Assembly: GCF_003054325.1 (NCBI RefSeq)
Contig: NZ_QBKU01000004.1
Span: forward strand, 186,001 to 250,000
DNA: 64,000 nucleotides
Origin: Sulfitobacter mediterraneus
GTDB taxonomy: Bacteria; Pseudomonadota; Alphaproteobacteria; Rhodobacterales; Rhodobacteraceae
Direction of reading: 5' to 3'
The notes beneath the pieces are model-generated. The model ran no database searches. It saw only the letters and a list, made by a program, of their open reading frames with translations, and was not told where the DNA came from. Positions 41,333-51,317 of the stretch are shown one piece after another; the first letter of the stretch is position 1, and each line of letters opens with the position of its first letter. The position numbers and the translations under genes were made by a program.

Positions 41333-41911
41333 TTAGTCTTCGACAGCTTCGCGCCAGTGGCGGCGGCACAAGGACACATAGGTCTCGTTCCCGCCGATCT
41401 GCACCTGAGCGCCATCTTTCAGAACCGCGCCATCCGCACCTGTGCGCACAACCATGGTCGCCTTTTTCCCGCAGTGGCAGATGGTGCGCACTTCGCGCAT
41501 TTCATCGCTCAGCGCCAGCAGGGTGGCTGATCCGGGAAACAGCTCGCCGCGGAAATCGACGCGCAGGCCGAAACACATGATTGGCACCCGCAGATCGTCC
41601 ACTGCGCGGGCCAGCTGCCAGACCTGTTCAGGCTCCAGAAACTGGGCCTCGTCGATAAATACACAGGCACAGGGGCCTGCATTGATCCGATCCGCGATCT
41701 TGGCAAAGAGATCTTCGGCAGGGGCAAAGGTATCGGCCTTTTCGCCAATTCCGATCCGCGATGCGATGCGCCCTTCACCGGCGCGGTTGTCGAATTGCGC
41801 CGTCAAAAGGTAAGGCACCATGCCCCGTTCGACATAGTTATGCGCCGCCTGAAGCAGGACCGTCGATTTGCCCGCGTTCATGGTGGAATAGTGAAAGTAC
41901 AGTTTTGCCAT
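41333..41911 (-). CDS. tdk: Thymidine kinase
   Basis: 192 aa, type II thymidine kinase. P-loop STMNAGKSTVLL, DEAQFL in the Mg-binding strand, and the zinc-site cysteines in ICHCGKKA and SLCRRH. Phosphorylates thymidine in salvage and complements deoA/cdd at the end of the window. Confidence 0.95.
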   Translation of the reverse strand: MAKLYFHYSTMNAGKSTVLLQAAHNYVERGMVPYLLTAQFDNRAGEGRIASRIGIGEKADTFAPAEDLFAKIADRINAGPCACVFIDEAQFLEPEQVWQLARAVDDLRVPIMCFGLRVDFRGELFPGSATLLALSDEMREVRTICHCGKKATMVVRTGADGAVLKDGAQVQIGGNETYVSLCRRHWREAVED

Positions 41912-42118
41912 GGCCGTGTTGGTACGCCATCGGGCGGGCGGGCTTCAAGCGCTCGAGGGGTGAAAACCTGGCCTTGGTTGTAATTTCCGCTGAGGCCAAA
42001 AGAAGCAGATGCCGTTTTATAAATGACAAGTCGGGGTGGTTTGAGTAAGGGGACTACCAACGGGCCGGTTTTCTGCGACAATAAGAAACGGGCAGGCGAG
42101 TGGCGGGGAGGCTGAGAA

Positions 42119-42577
42119 ATGGCCGGTATGGGCAGTTATCTGAAGAAACACACCGAGGCGTTGGTGAAAGAAGTTGGCATTGAGCCCGCGTGCGAAGTGA
42201 CCGGCAAATCCAAGGCGACGCTGGGGCGTTATTATTCTGACAACCCCGAACACGCCGACCGCTTTATGCCTATCGATGCCGTGGCGCTGTTGGAAGAGGC
42301 GGCGGGCTATCCCCATGTCACCGTGGCCTTGGCCGAGCTGCGCGGCGTTGCCTTGAACTTCGAAGATCGGCGCGCCAATTCCGAACGTTCCGGCAATGTG
42401 AATTCGGATGTGATCGCGCTCAGCCAACGGTTCGCGCTTTTGATGGCAGAGTATCAGCAGTCCATCGAGGATGGACAGATCTCGGTGAACGAGGCCAAAC
42501 GTTTGCTCAAAGAAACCACACTGTTGCAGCAGGTTCTCGTGGATATGAAACTGAACCTCGAAGACGAAAGCGGTTGA
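42119..42577 (+). CDS. Unknown protein, possible HTH DNA-binding (CII-like) regulator
   Basis: 152 aa. The N-terminal 75 residues (YLKKHTEALVKEVGIEPACE, then VTGKSKATLGRYYS) suggest a helix-turn-helix of the phage CII-type group. The C-terminal part (90-150) is helical and acidic. No signal peptide or membrane segment. A GGGGAGG ribosome site precedes the ATG. The DNA-binding assignment is tentative; no phage gene is nearby. Confidence 0.55.
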   Translation: MAGMGSYLKKHTEALVKEVGIEPACEVTGKSKATLGRYYSDNPEHADRFMPIDAVALLEEAAGYPHVTVALAELRGVALNFEDRRANSERSGNVNSDVIALSQRFALLMAEYQQSIEDGQISVNEAKRLLKETTLLQQVLVDMKLNLEDESG

Positions 42578-42597
42578 TCGCTGGGGCGCGGCTGAGG

Positions 42598-43722
42598 TTA
42601 ACCGTGCCGCTGCACCACAACAGAGCCGACAGAATAGCCCGCACCAAAAGAACAGATCAGCCCGGTGTCGCCGTCTTTCATATCGCTGGAATGCTTTGAA
42701 AAGGCGATGATCGACCCGGCCGATGAGGTGTTGGCGTATTCTTGCAGGATATTGGGCTGCTCGCCCGGTTCCGGCGAGCGGCCCAGAACCTTGCGACCGA
42801 TAAAATCATTCATCGATTTGTTAGCCTGATGCAGCCACAATCGCTTGAGATCGTTGGCATTCACACCCTCTTCGGCCATATGTCCGGCGATATGTTCGGC
42901 CACCAGCGGCAGCACTTCTTTGAACACCTTCCGGCCATTCTGCATGAACTGCATATCGCGGCGGTCCTTGACCCCATCAGGGCGGGAGCGGCGCAAAAAG
43001 CCGTTGTTGTTGCGGATGTTGTTGGAAAAGTCCGTGGCGCAACGGGTTGACTTGATTTCGAAATAGGGGCCGGTTGCCGCTTCTTCACGTTCAATCAATG
43101 TGGCGGTGGCCACATCGCCAAAAATGAAATGGCAATCACGGTCACGCCATTCCAGATGCGCCGAACAAATCTCGGGATTGACCACCAGCGCAGACCGGAT
43201 GGAGCCGGAGCGCACCATATCCGCCGCCGCCTGAATGCCAAATGTTGCCGATGAACAGGCCACGTTCATGTCAAAGGCAAAGCCTTCGATGCCTAGCAGA
43301 TCCTGTATTTCGATGGCTACGGCGGGATAGGCCCGTTCCAGATTGGAGGCAGCACAGATGACCGCATCCACATCGGCAGCAGTTTTGCCCGCCTGTGCCA
43401 GTGCCTTGGTTGCGGCATCTAGGGCCATCTCGGCCATCAGGCTGGGTTCATCATCGCTGCGCTGGCGCAGCAGAGGATGCATCACCTCGGGATTGAGAAT
43501 GCCCGATTTATCAATCACATACCGCTGTTCAATGCCGCTTGCCTTAAAGATAAACTCCTCTGAAGAGTGTTCCTTTGCGGCCCGATCACCGGCGGCAATC
43601 GCCTCTGCGTTTTGCGCATTGTAAAGATCAACATAGGCGTTGAACGCTTCGACCAATTCGGCATTGGTGATGATCTGGTCTGGGGTGAAAACACCGGTGC
43701 CGGTGATGGCAGGTTTGAACAT
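42598..43722 (-). CDS. 3-oxoacyl-ACP synthase III (KAS III-type)
   Basis: 374 aa, thiolase fold. Catalytic Cys156 in DMNVACSSATFG, His in LWLHQANKSMND and Asn in EYANTSSAGS form the FabH-type triad. It is longer than E. coli FabH (about 317 aa) and probably belongs to the extended alphaproteobacterial group. It could start fatty-acid chains or make a specialised ketoacyl product. Start at 43722 (MFKPAITGTG). Confidence 0.87.
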   Translation of the reverse strand: MFKPAITGTGVFTPDQIITNAELVEAFNAYVDLYNAQNAEAIAAGDRAAKEHSSEEFIFKASGIEQRYVIDKSGILNPEVMHPLLRQRSDDEPSLMAEMALDAATKALAQAGKTAADVDAVICAASNLERAYPAVAIEIQDLLGIEGFAFDMNVACSSATFGIQAAADMVRSGSIRSALVVNPEICSAHLEWRDRDCHFIFGDVATATLIEREEAATGPYFEIKSTRCATDFSNNIRNNNGFLRRSRPDGVKDRRDMQFMQNGRKVFKEVLPLVAEHIAGHMAEEGVNANDLKRLWLHQANKSMNDFIGRKVLGRSPEPGEQPNILQEYANTSSAGSIIAFSKHSSDMKDGDTGLICSFGAGYSVGSVVVQRHG

Positions 43723-43840
43723 AAAAAGGCCCTCTTGCGTTGGGGCAGCGTACACATGCGTGGGCCGGTGGGGCAAGGGCCAAGGGCGCGCTAGGGCGCC
43801 TGTGTGAGGGCTGGTCAGAAAGTTTTAAGGCTTTGCAGCG

Positions 43841-44722
43841 ATGTTACGCCCGATGAAGCTGCAAAGGGCGATAACATTGGGTTTCTGGGTGCGGCTTTTC
43901 CTTGCCATGCTTCTGTGTGCCGGATCTGCGTTGGCGCAGGATGCCGGATCGCTACGGATGGACTTGATGGCGCAGCAGGGGCAAAGGGCGCTGCGGATCG
44001 CAAAATCCGCCTGTCTGGTGATGTCGGGCTCCCAATCAAAGCTGCATGCAGATGCGGCCACTGAAACAGCGCTGGAATTTGACACAACCATGATGCGGCT
44101 CATCGATGGCGATGCAGAGGGTGAACTGGCGCCTGAGAAAGACAACAGGCGGAGGCAAAAATTGGAGGAAATATCGCGCCTTTCTAAAGGGCTGACGCGA
44201 TCCTCTTTGCAAATCGCAGCAGGGGACTTTCACACGATCCCTGTTTCTCTCTTGCTGGTACGCAATCAACATGTCGCAAACCAGATGTTCGAAGTTTTGT
44301 CAGAATCGGCTCCGACCTATGCCCCGGCTGAACAACCGGCGGAGGTGCGCAATGCCATCGGGCTTTTGCAGGCGCAGCACGCCTTGATCGAAGAATTGCT
44401 TCGCGATGTCTGTTATGCACGGCTGTCGCTTGGTCCCGAAGATCACGGGGCGCAAATGATTGCAAAAATGCGCAGGTTTGAGGCGGCGAATGCGGCCCTG
44501 ATCACGGGCGATGCTGAACGTGGACTGTCCAAAGCGCCAAACATCAGCATCAAGATTGCCCTTGGTCAGGTGGACAGCAAATGGATTAGCCTTCACGCCC
44601 TGCTCAACGATGCCGCAACGGGCAAGGAACAGGACGTACGCGATGTGCAGCTTGCCTCGGTTCTGGGCGAAACCCTCACCCACCGGATGACCAAACTGAT
44701 CAAAATGTATCGAAAGCTGTGA
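43841..44722 (+). CDS. Exported protein with type IV pili chemotaxis (PilJ/NarX-type) sensor domains
   Basis: 293 aa. Signal peptide VRLFLAMLLCAGSALAQ (cleavage about residue 33). Two helical segments resemble the PilJ N-terminal sensor module: LMAQQGQRALRIAKSACLVM at about 42-65, and EELLRDVCYARLSLG in the second half. In the family these helices sit in receptors and nitrate sensors. Here there is no transmembrane helix after the signal and no signalling domain, so it is a free periplasmic module. ATG 43853 is an alternative start. Convergent with carB, 3 nt away. Confidence 0.6.
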   Translation: MLRPMKLQRAITLGFWVRLFLAMLLCAGSALAQDAGSLRMDLMAQQGQRALRIAKSACLVMSGSQSKLHADAATETALEFDTTMMRLIDGDAEGELAPEKDNRRRQKLEEISRLSKGLTRSSLQIAAGDFHTIPVSLLLVRNQHVANQMFEVLSESAPTYAPAEQPAEVRNAIGLLQAQHALIEELLRDVCYARLSLGPEDHGAQMIAKMRRFEAANAALITGDAERGLSKAPNISIKIALGQVDSKWISLHALLNDAATGKEQDVRDVQLASVLGETLTHRMTKLIKMYRKL

Positions 44723-44725
44723 GGG

Positions 44726-47700
44726 TTAACCCTGTAGGCTTTTCACCCCAATCTCATCTTCGGCCTGCGCCTTGATCGCCAGGGCCGCAGCGTGAGAGCC
44801 GGCAGCCGTGGTGAAGTAGGGGATCTTGTCATAAAGCGCGATGGAACGGATGGATTTGCTGTCTTCAACGGCTTGGGCACCCTCGGTGGTGTTCATCACC
44901 AGATGCACATCACCGTCTTTCATCATATCGGTAATATCCGGGCGACCTTCATAGACTTTGTTGACCACGTCACAGGTCAGGCCCTGACCACTGAGCCACT
45001 CGGCGGTGCCGCGTGTGGCGATAAGGGTAAAACCCTGATCCAAAAGGACTTTGGCGGCCTCAAACATATCCGGTGTTTTGTCCATGTCCTTGATCGACAG
45101 GAAGGCACAGCCCTTGCGGGGCAGCGGATTGCCCGCGCCCATCTGCGCCTTGAGGAATGCACGGGGGAAGTCACGATCCCAGCCCATCACCTCACCGGTT
45201 GAGCGCATTTCCGGCCCGAGCAGCGTATCAACACCGGGGAAACGGGCAAATGGCATTACGGCTTCTTTCACCGAGAACCAAGGCATATTCGGATCGGCCA
45301 AGGTCATCGGATCGCCCAGTGGCAAGACATCGTCGTAAGAGGCCTGCTCTGGATAAGCGGCGCGTTTGGGGAAGTTCGTCAGCGGCTCTCCGGCCATGAT
45401 CCGCGCAGCAATGGAGGCAATGGCACTGTCTGTAGCCTTGGCCACAAACGGAACAGTACGGGAAGCGCGCGGGTTGACTTCAATCAGATAAATTTCGCCA
45501 TCTTTGATCGCGAACTGGATGTTCATCAGGCCCACAACATTCAACGCTAGCGCCAGGGCGCGGGTCTGTTTCTCGACCTCTTCGATCATATCGCGGGGCA
45601 GCGAATAGGGCGGCAGAGAACAGGCACTGTCACCTGAATGCACGCCCGCCTCTTCGATGTGCTGCATAATGCCCGCAACATGCACGTCCTTGCCATCGCA
45701 AAGGGCGTCAACGTCCAGTTCCACTGCGCCGGACAGATAGCTGTCGAGCAACACAGGGCTGTCACCAGAAACAACAACCGCGGTCGAGATGTAGCGTTCC
45801 AGCGAAGCCTGATCGCGCACGATTTCCATCGCCCGGCCACCCAAAACATAGGAGGGACGGATCACCAGCGGGAAGCCGATGTCAGAGGCAATATCCATCG
45901 CTTCGCTGTCGGAATGGGCGATACCGTTGTGCGGCTGCTTCAGCCCAAGCTTTTGCACAAGCTGTTGGAAACGCTCACGATCTTCGGCCAGATCAATCGC
46001 GTCCGGCGTGGTGCCAAGGATCGGGATACCAGCCTCTTCCAGTGCATTGGCTAGTTTCAGCGGGGTTTGGCCGCCAAACTGCACAATCACCCCGTGCAGG
46101 ATGCCGTTTTCCTGCTCAACCCGCAGGATTTCCATGACATGTTCAAAGGTCAGCGGTTCAAAATAGAGCCGATCCGAGGTGTCATAATCTGTCGAAACCG
46201 TCTCGGGATTACAGTTGACCATGATGGTCTCGTAACCCGCATCGGTCAGCGCATAGCAAGCGTGGCAACAGCAATAATCAAATTCAATCCCCTGGCCAAT
46301 CCGGTTGGGACCGCCGCCAAGGATCACGACCTTCTTGCGGTCCGATGGCCGTGCTTCGCATTCCACGTCGCCCATCATCGGGGCCTCGTAGGTGGAGTAC
46401 ATATAGGGGGTCTGCGCCTCAAATTCGGCGGCGCAGGTGTCGATGCGTTTGAACACCGCTTTTACGCCTGCGTTCAGGCGTGCGTTGCGGACTGCGGTTT
46501 CGGATTGCCCGGTCAAATGGGCCAGCCGCGCATCGGTGAAGCCCATCATCTTGAGGTGGCGCATCGCGGTTTCATCCGTGGGCAGGCCGTCGGTTTTGAC
46601 TTGTGTCTCGGCGTCGATGATTTCGCGGATGCGGGCGAGGAACCAAGGGTCAAACATGGTCACGCCATGGATTTCGTCATCGGACATGTCGTGGCGCATG
46701 GCTTGGGCGATGGTGCGCAGACGGTCCGGTGTTTGTTTGCTGATCGCTTTGACCAAGGCGGCCTGATCGGGTGCGCCGGGAATGTCGATTTCATCAAAGC
46801 CGGTGAGGCCCGATTCCATCGACGCCAGCGCCTTTTGCATGCTCTCGTGGATGGTGCGGCCGATCGACATCGCCTCGCCCACGGATTTCATTGCGGTGGT
46901 CAGGTTCGGCTCGGAGCCAGGGAATTTTTCAAAGGCGAATTTCGGGATCTTGGTGACCACATAGTCGATGGTCGGCTCAAAACTGGCCGGGGTGACGCCG
47001 GTGATGTCGTTGTCCAGCTCATCAAGGGTGAAACCTACCGCTAGCTTTGCCGCGATCTTGGCAATCGGGAAGCCCGTCGCCTTGGACGCCAGCGCCGAGG
47101 AGCGCGACACGCGCGGGTTCATTTCGATCACAACCATGCGGCCGTCAGCGGGGTTCACCGCCCATTGCACGTTGGAGCCGCCGGTTTCCACGCCGATTTC
47201 GCGCAGCACCGCGATCGAGTGGTTGCGCATGATCTGGTATTCTTTGTCCGTCAGGGTCAGCGCGGGGGCCACCGTGATAGAATCGCCCGTGTGCACGCCC
47301 ATCGGGTCCACGTTTTCGATGGAACAGACGATGATCGCATTGTCGGCGGTGTCGCGCACCACCTCCATTTCGAACTCTTTCCAACCAAGCAGCGATTCGT
47401 CGATCAGGATCTGACCCATCGGGGAGGCATCCATGCCAGAGCGGCAGAAAAATTCGTAGTCTTCGCGGTTGTAGGCCACGCCGCCGCCGGTACCGCCCAT
47501 GGTAAAGGCGGGGCGGATGATCGCGGGCAGGCCGATTTCTTCGAGGTCTTCGAGCGCCAGTGCCACACCCGCGGCGAGATCTTTCTTGCCGTCCGCGCCG
47601 ATGGGCGCAGTGCAGATTGTGGCCCGGGGGTTTTCGATGCCCAGACGGTCCATCGCTTCGCGGAAGAGCTTGCGATCTTCTGCCATTTCAATGGCTTCGC

Positions 47701-48058
47701 GTTTTGCGCCGATCATCTCGACATTGAATTTTTCCAGCACGCCCATTTCTTCGAGCGCGAGGGATGTGTTCAATCCGGTCTGCCCGCCCATGGTTGGAAG
47801 CAGAGCGTCGGGGCGTTCTTTCTCGATGATTTTGGCGACTATTTCAGGGGTGATCGGCTCGATATAGGTCGCATCGGCTAGACCCGGATCGGTCATGATC
47901 GTCGCCGGGTTGGAGTTCACAAGGATGACGCGGTAGCCCTCTTCCTTGAGGGCTTTGCAGGCCTGTGCGCCTGAGTAGTCAAACTCGCAGGCTTGTCCAA
48001 TGACAATGGGGCCTGCACCAATGATCATGATCGACTGGATGTCGGTTCTCTTTGGCAT
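44726..48058 (-). CDS. carB: Carbamoyl-phosphate synthase large subunit
   Basis: 1110 aa. Two ATP-grasp halves are visible: the N-terminal carboxyphosphate domain ([18 protein letters not shown], then [20 protein letters not shown]) and the carbamate domain ([35 protein letters not shown]). The C-terminal MGS-like allosteric domain is at about 960-1110. It makes carbamoyl phosphate for arginine and pyrimidines. The small subunit gene carA is not in the window, so the two subunits are unlinked here. Confidence 0.97.
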   Translation of the reverse strand: MPKRTDIQSIMIIGAGPIVIGQACEFDYSGAQACKALKEEGYRVILVNSNPATIMTDPGLADATYIEPITPEIVAKIIEKERPDALLPTMGGQTGLNTSLALEEMGVLEKFNVEMIGAKREAIEMAEDRKLFREAMDRLGIENPRATICTAPIGADGKKDLAAGVALALEDLEEIGLPAIIRPAFTMGGTGGGVAYNREDYEFFCRSGMDASPMGQILIDESLLGWKEFEMEVVRDTADNAIIVCSIENVDPMGVHTGDSITVAPALTLTDKEYQIMRNHSIAVLREIGVETGGSNVQWAVNPADGRMVVIEMNPRVSRSSALASKATGFPIAKIAAKLAVGFTLDELDNDITGVTPASFEPTIDYVVTKIPKFAFEKFPGSEPNLTTAMKSVGEAMSIGRTIHESMQKALASMESGLTGFDEIDIPGAPDQAALVKAISKQTPDRLRTIAQAMRHDMSDDEIHGVTMFDPWFLARIREIIDAETQVKTDGLPTDETAMRHLKMMGFTDARLAHLTGQSETAVRNARLNAGVKAVFKRIDTCAAEFEAQTPYMYSTYEAPMMGDVECEARPSDRKKVVILGGGPNRIGQGIEFDYCCCHACYALTDAGYETIMVNCNPETVSTDYDTSDRLYFEPLTFEHVMEILRVEQENGILHGVIVQFGGQTPLKLANALEEAGIPILGTTPDAIDLAEDRERFQQLVQKLGLKQPHNGIAHSDSEAMDIASDIGFPLVIRPSYVLGGRAMEIVRDQASLERYISTAVVVSGDSPVLLDSYLSGAVELDVDALCDGKDVHVAGIMQHIEEAGVHSGDSACSLPPYSLPRDMIEEVEKQTRALALALNVVGLMNIQFAIKDGEIYLIEVNPRASRTVPFVAKATDSAIASIAARIMAGEPLTNFPKRAAYPEQASYDDVLPLGDPMTLADPNMPWFSVKEAVMPFARFPGVDTLLGPEMRSTGEVMGWDRDFPRAFLKAQMGAGNPLPRKGCAFLSIKDMDKTPDMFEAAKVLLDQGFTLIATRGTAEWLSGQGLTCDVVNKVYEGRPDITDMMKDGDVHLVMNTTEGAQAVEDSKSIRSIALYDKIPYFTTAAGSHAAALAIKAQAEDEIGVKSLQG

Positions 48059-48130
48059 GGCTATGGCCCCCGGATGTTTGCAAATTGTCCTGCGTTATAG
48101 GGATGGCAACGCCGGTTGCAAGGGTCGAAT

Positions 48131-48174
48131 GGGGGCCAGCCCCCATACCCCCGGAATATTTTTGGCCAAAAAGG
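48131..48174 (+). repeat. Intergenic repeat, copy 2
   Basis: GGGGGCCAGCCCCC (48131-48144), ATA, then CCCCCGGAATATTTTTGGCC followed by AAAAAGGC. It shares core and tail with 62784-62842 but lacks the middle hairpin. Located between carB and an esterase gene, in opposite orientation to both. Confidence 0.85.
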
Positions 48175-48197
48175 CGGGGGGCAGGTCTGTGTGGGTG

Positions 48198-48968
48198 TCA
48201 GGCGTTCAGAAAGATCCGAGCGGCGGCCTCAAATTCGCGGGGTTTTTCGGCGTGCAGCCAGTGCCCTGCGCCGGGCAGTTTGGCAAAGCGGGCGGCGGGG
48301 AACAGCGCCTTGATCGTGGGGCGGTGTTCGGGTCGCACATAGTCAGATGCGCCGCCAGAGAGGAACAGGGTGGGGCCGTCAAAGTGGCCGGAAATATCGG
48401 TGGGCCAGCCGATGATCTTGGGCATTTCGGCCTCAAGCACATCGAGGTTGAGGCGCCACGCCTTGCCCGGCACATCCAGCGATTGGGTGAAAAAGCTTTG
48501 CAAGGCGCGGTCGACGCCCTGTTCGGCCAATTGCGTCTCAGCGTCCGAGCGGCGGGTGATCGCGGAGAGGTCCACCTTGCGCATGGCGTCGATATACATT
48601 TGCTGGGTGTGGCCATAGGCGGTTGGTGCGATGTCGGCGATGATCAACCGGCGCAGAAGTTGTGGGTGGGTCAGGGCCAGCACCATCGCCGCCTTGCCGC
48701 CCATGGAATGCCCGCAGACATCGACAGGGATGTTCAGATGGGTGATCAGATCGGCCAGATCTTGGGCCATGTCAGGATAGCTTTGGGAGGGCATGCGGGG
48801 GCTGGTGCCGTGATTGCGCATATCGACGGTGATCACCCGGCGGCTGTCTGACAGGCGTTTTGCGATTACGCCCCAGTTGCGACCAGAGCCATAGAGGCCA
48901 TGCACAATGATCAGGGCGGGCGTGTCGGCGGTTGCGGGGATGTCCCCGAATTCAGAATAGCTGAGCAT
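48198..48968 (-). CDS. Alpha/beta hydrolase (YbfF-like esterase)
   Basis: 256 aa, cytosolic. Oxyanion region IVHGLYGSGRNWG, nucleophile in CGHSMGGKAAM and histidine in LPGAGHWLHAEKP. Resembles the YbfF group of short-chain acyl esterases. Substrate unknown. Upstream of carB on the same strand, separated by repeat copy 2. Confidence 0.85.
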   Translation of the reverse strand: MLSYSEFGDIPATADTPALIIVHGLYGSGRNWGVIAKRLSDSRRVITVDMRNHGTSPRMPSQSYPDMAQDLADLITHLNIPVDVCGHSMGGKAAMVLALTHPQLLRRLIIADIAPTAYGHTQQMYIDAMRKVDLSAITRRSDAETQLAEQGVDRALQSFFTQSLDVPGKAWRLNLDVLEAEMPKIIGWPTDISGHFDGPTLFLSGGASDYVRPEHRPTIKALFPAARFAKLPGAGHWLHAEKPREFEAAARIFLNA

Positions 48969-49021
48969 GGGGTAGAGGTAGCGCCATTGCGGCCTTTGGG
49001 CCAGTGCGATTAGAAGGGGGG

Positions 49022-49396
49022 ATGATTTATGAAGCGGACATAGCTGCGAAATCCGAAGCCCTGCGCAATTTGCTGCGGGAGAAATTCGGCGTCAAAGCGC
49101 GGAATTTGGCCGTTGCGTTGGCGCGGACAGGTCGGCGCATGCCGCCGGCGTTGCACAGGCAGGCCGAGATTTTGATCCGGGCGGAGCAAGAGGTGCGCAA
49201 CCCCAAGCTGGCTTTGCAATGGGATGTGGCGCGGATTGATCAGGCCTATGAGGCCGTGGCGGCACATCTGCGCCAGATCGACGTGAGGGAACGGCGCAAA
49301 TCGCAGCTGTTGCGGATGGCGGGGCTGGTTGTGTTTTACCTGCTGGTTGTTCTAGGTGCGTTTGTCTTTTGGATGTGGTGGCGCGGCTACGTTTGA
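49022..49396 (+). CDS. Small tail-anchored membrane protein, unknown function
   Basis: 124 aa with GAAGGGGGG before ATG 49022. The soluble helical N-terminus (EALRNLLREKFGVKARNLAV) is followed by one transmembrane segment at about 101-119 (MAGLVVFYLLVVLGAFVFW) near the C-terminus. No family recognised. It overlaps the convergent DUF817 gene by 10 nt. Confidence 0.6.
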   Translation: MIYEADIAAKSEALRNLLREKFGVKARNLAVALARTGRRMPPALHRQAEILIRAEQEVRNPKLALQWDVARIDQAYEAVAAHLRQIDVRERRKSQLLRMAGLVVFYLLVVLGAFVFWMWWRGYV

Positions 49397-50247
49397 GGCG
49401 GGTGATCCTCTGGCGGGCGCAGCGCGTCGCGCAGCACCAGCGTGACGGTGACAAAGCTGACATAAAGCAGCAGATACCATGAGCCCATTTTGGCAAGGCG
49501 CACCATTTCCCCTGCGTTTTGCCCCGCATAAAGCCATGTGCGTGTGGCGGTGCCGATGTTTTCAGCCAACCACAGGAAAAAGCTGGTCAGGAACGCAGCG
49601 AGCGGCAGCGGCATCCAATAGCGCTGTGCTCCGATGTGAAACCAGATCCGGGTGCGGGCAAACAGCAGGACCGTGGCGGCAAACAGCGCGATGCGGATGT
49701 CTGGCAGGTAATGATGGGCGAAGAAATTGGTGTAGATCGCCACAGCCAGCACAACTGTTGTCCAATAGGGTGGATAGGGCGCGAACCGCATATCGAACAG
49801 ACGGATCACCCGCGCCATATACGACCCCACCGCCGCATACATGAAGCCCGAGAACAGCGGCACGCCCCAGATCTTGCTGATCGCATCGCCGGGGTAGGCC
49901 CAGCTGCCGGCGTTGACCTTGAAGATCTCCATGAGGGTGCCGGTCAGGTGGAACAAGGCAATGACCCGCGCCTCGCGCCAGCTTTCCATGCCGGTTGCGA
50001 GGAACAGGGCTTGGAGCGCCAGGGCATAGATCAACAACGCGTCAAAGCGGGCGATCGGCCAGTGGGGCTGCCAGATGCGGTCGCTGATGATCAATCCGGC
50101 CAGTAGCAGGGCGCCGGGAAAGGCGGCCCAGCCTTGTTTCAGCACAAACATCACAAATTCAGCCAGTGCCAGCGGCAAGCGGGCGCGCATCCAGTCGCCC
50201 AGATGACGTTCAAGGCGTTTTGTGCGGTTTGGGTGTTGTGCTGTCAT
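49387..50247 (-). CDS. DUF817 membrane protein
   Basis: 286 aa with about seven or eight hydrophobic segments. Characteristic stretches are FKVNAGSWAYPGDAISKIWG, PLFSGFMYAAVGSYMARV and the final WYLLLYVSFVTVTLVL. The family is uncharacterised. Located in the inner membrane. Confidence 0.82.
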   Translation of the reverse strand: MTAQHPNRTKRLERHLGDWMRARLPLALAEFVMFVLKQGWAAFPGALLLAGLIISDRIWQPHWPIARFDALLIYALALQALFLATGMESWREARVIALFHLTGTLMEIFKVNAGSWAYPGDAISKIWGVPLFSGFMYAAVGSYMARVIRLFDMRFAPYPPYWTTVVLAVAIYTNFFAHHYLPDIRIALFAATVLLFARTRIWFHIGAQRYWMPLPLAAFLTSFFLWLAENIGTATRTWLYAGQNAGEMVRLAKMGSWYLLLYVSFVTVTLVLRDALRPPEDHPPQT

Positions 50248-50265
50248 CTGATGGGGGCGGGGCGC

Positions 50266-50657
<392 letters not shown>

Positions 50658-50661
<4 letters not shown>

Positions 50662-51209
50662 TGGGTCTCTCCTGAATATGAAAGGGCGGCTTGCATCATG
50701 TGGCGCAGCTGCGCCTCATAGGTGGCGGTGCTTGGGGCGGGGTAGTCGGGCAGTTTGATGGTTTTTTCGACCACGCTGATCCCCAAAAGCACCGACATAA
50801 ACAATGCGGTGCGGGCAGGGCAGCCGATGATGGCCAGCAGGGGTGCATAGAATTTCTCATGGGTCAGGTTGCGCACTTTTTCGCCGACGTCGTCGTCGTG
50901 AGCGTTGGACAGGATCATCCGTACCACGGATGGCGTTTCGCCGCCTCGCGGGGCGGTGACAAACAGCTGGGTCATGAGATCCATGAGCTGTTCTGGGGAT
51001 TTGGCCAATGCGCTTGGGTCGTCAAATGCATCTGCGAGTGTGGCGTCAAAGAGGCCCATTTTCCCACCGAAATATCGCGAGATCAGCGCCACATCGACAT
51101 CCGCCGCTTTGGCAATCTGGCGCAGAGACACCGGAGAATAGCCCCGCGCCCAAAGCAGGCGACGTCCGTGGAACAGGAGTTTTTCGCGGGTATTCAAGGC
51201 TTTGGTCAT
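50658..51209 (-). CDS. TetR/AcrR-family transcriptional regulator
   Basis: 183 aa. The N-terminal HTH is at about 9-55: [19 protein letters not shown], then [20 protein letters not shown]. The C-terminal ligand domain is variable. It is divergent from an SDR gene, and two palindromes lie in the gap, so it probably represses the SDR gene and itself. It is co-transcribed with the cupin gene. Confidence 0.9.
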
Positions 51210-51237
51210 GGGAGCAGCTTAAACTGCGGATTTAGGT

Positions 51238-51255
51238 TGTCAACAAGTGTTGACA
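51238..51255. promoter_or_regulatory. Palindromic operator 1 (probable TetR site)
   Basis: TGTCAACA-AG-TGTTGACA, perfect 8-bp arms. It overlaps the -35 hexamer of the SDR promoter and lies 29 nt before the TetR gene start. Confidence 0.8.
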
Positions 51256-51277
51256 TATCTCGCGGGATACCTATTTT
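51250..51277 (+). promoter_or_regulatory. Probable promoter of the SDR gene
   Basis: TTGACA (51250-51255), 16-nt spacer, TATTTT (51272-51277). Transcription would start close to operator 2. Confidence 0.55.
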
Positions 51278-51281
51278 GACC

Positions 51282-51297
51282 GTCAACAACTGTTGAC
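51282..51297. promoter_or_regulatory. Palindromic operator 2 (probable TetR site)
   Basis: GTCAACA-AC-TGTTGAC, perfect 7-bp arms, same core as operator 1. Centres are 43 bp apart, about four helical turns, so both sites lie on the same face of the DNA. Confidence 0.8.
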
Positions 51298-51317
51298 TTA
51301 ACCCGAAGGATTCTATC

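Noticed and set aside
46067-47044. 325-codon open frame antisense to carB
   Set aside because: Entirely inside carB, with no recognisable protein features.
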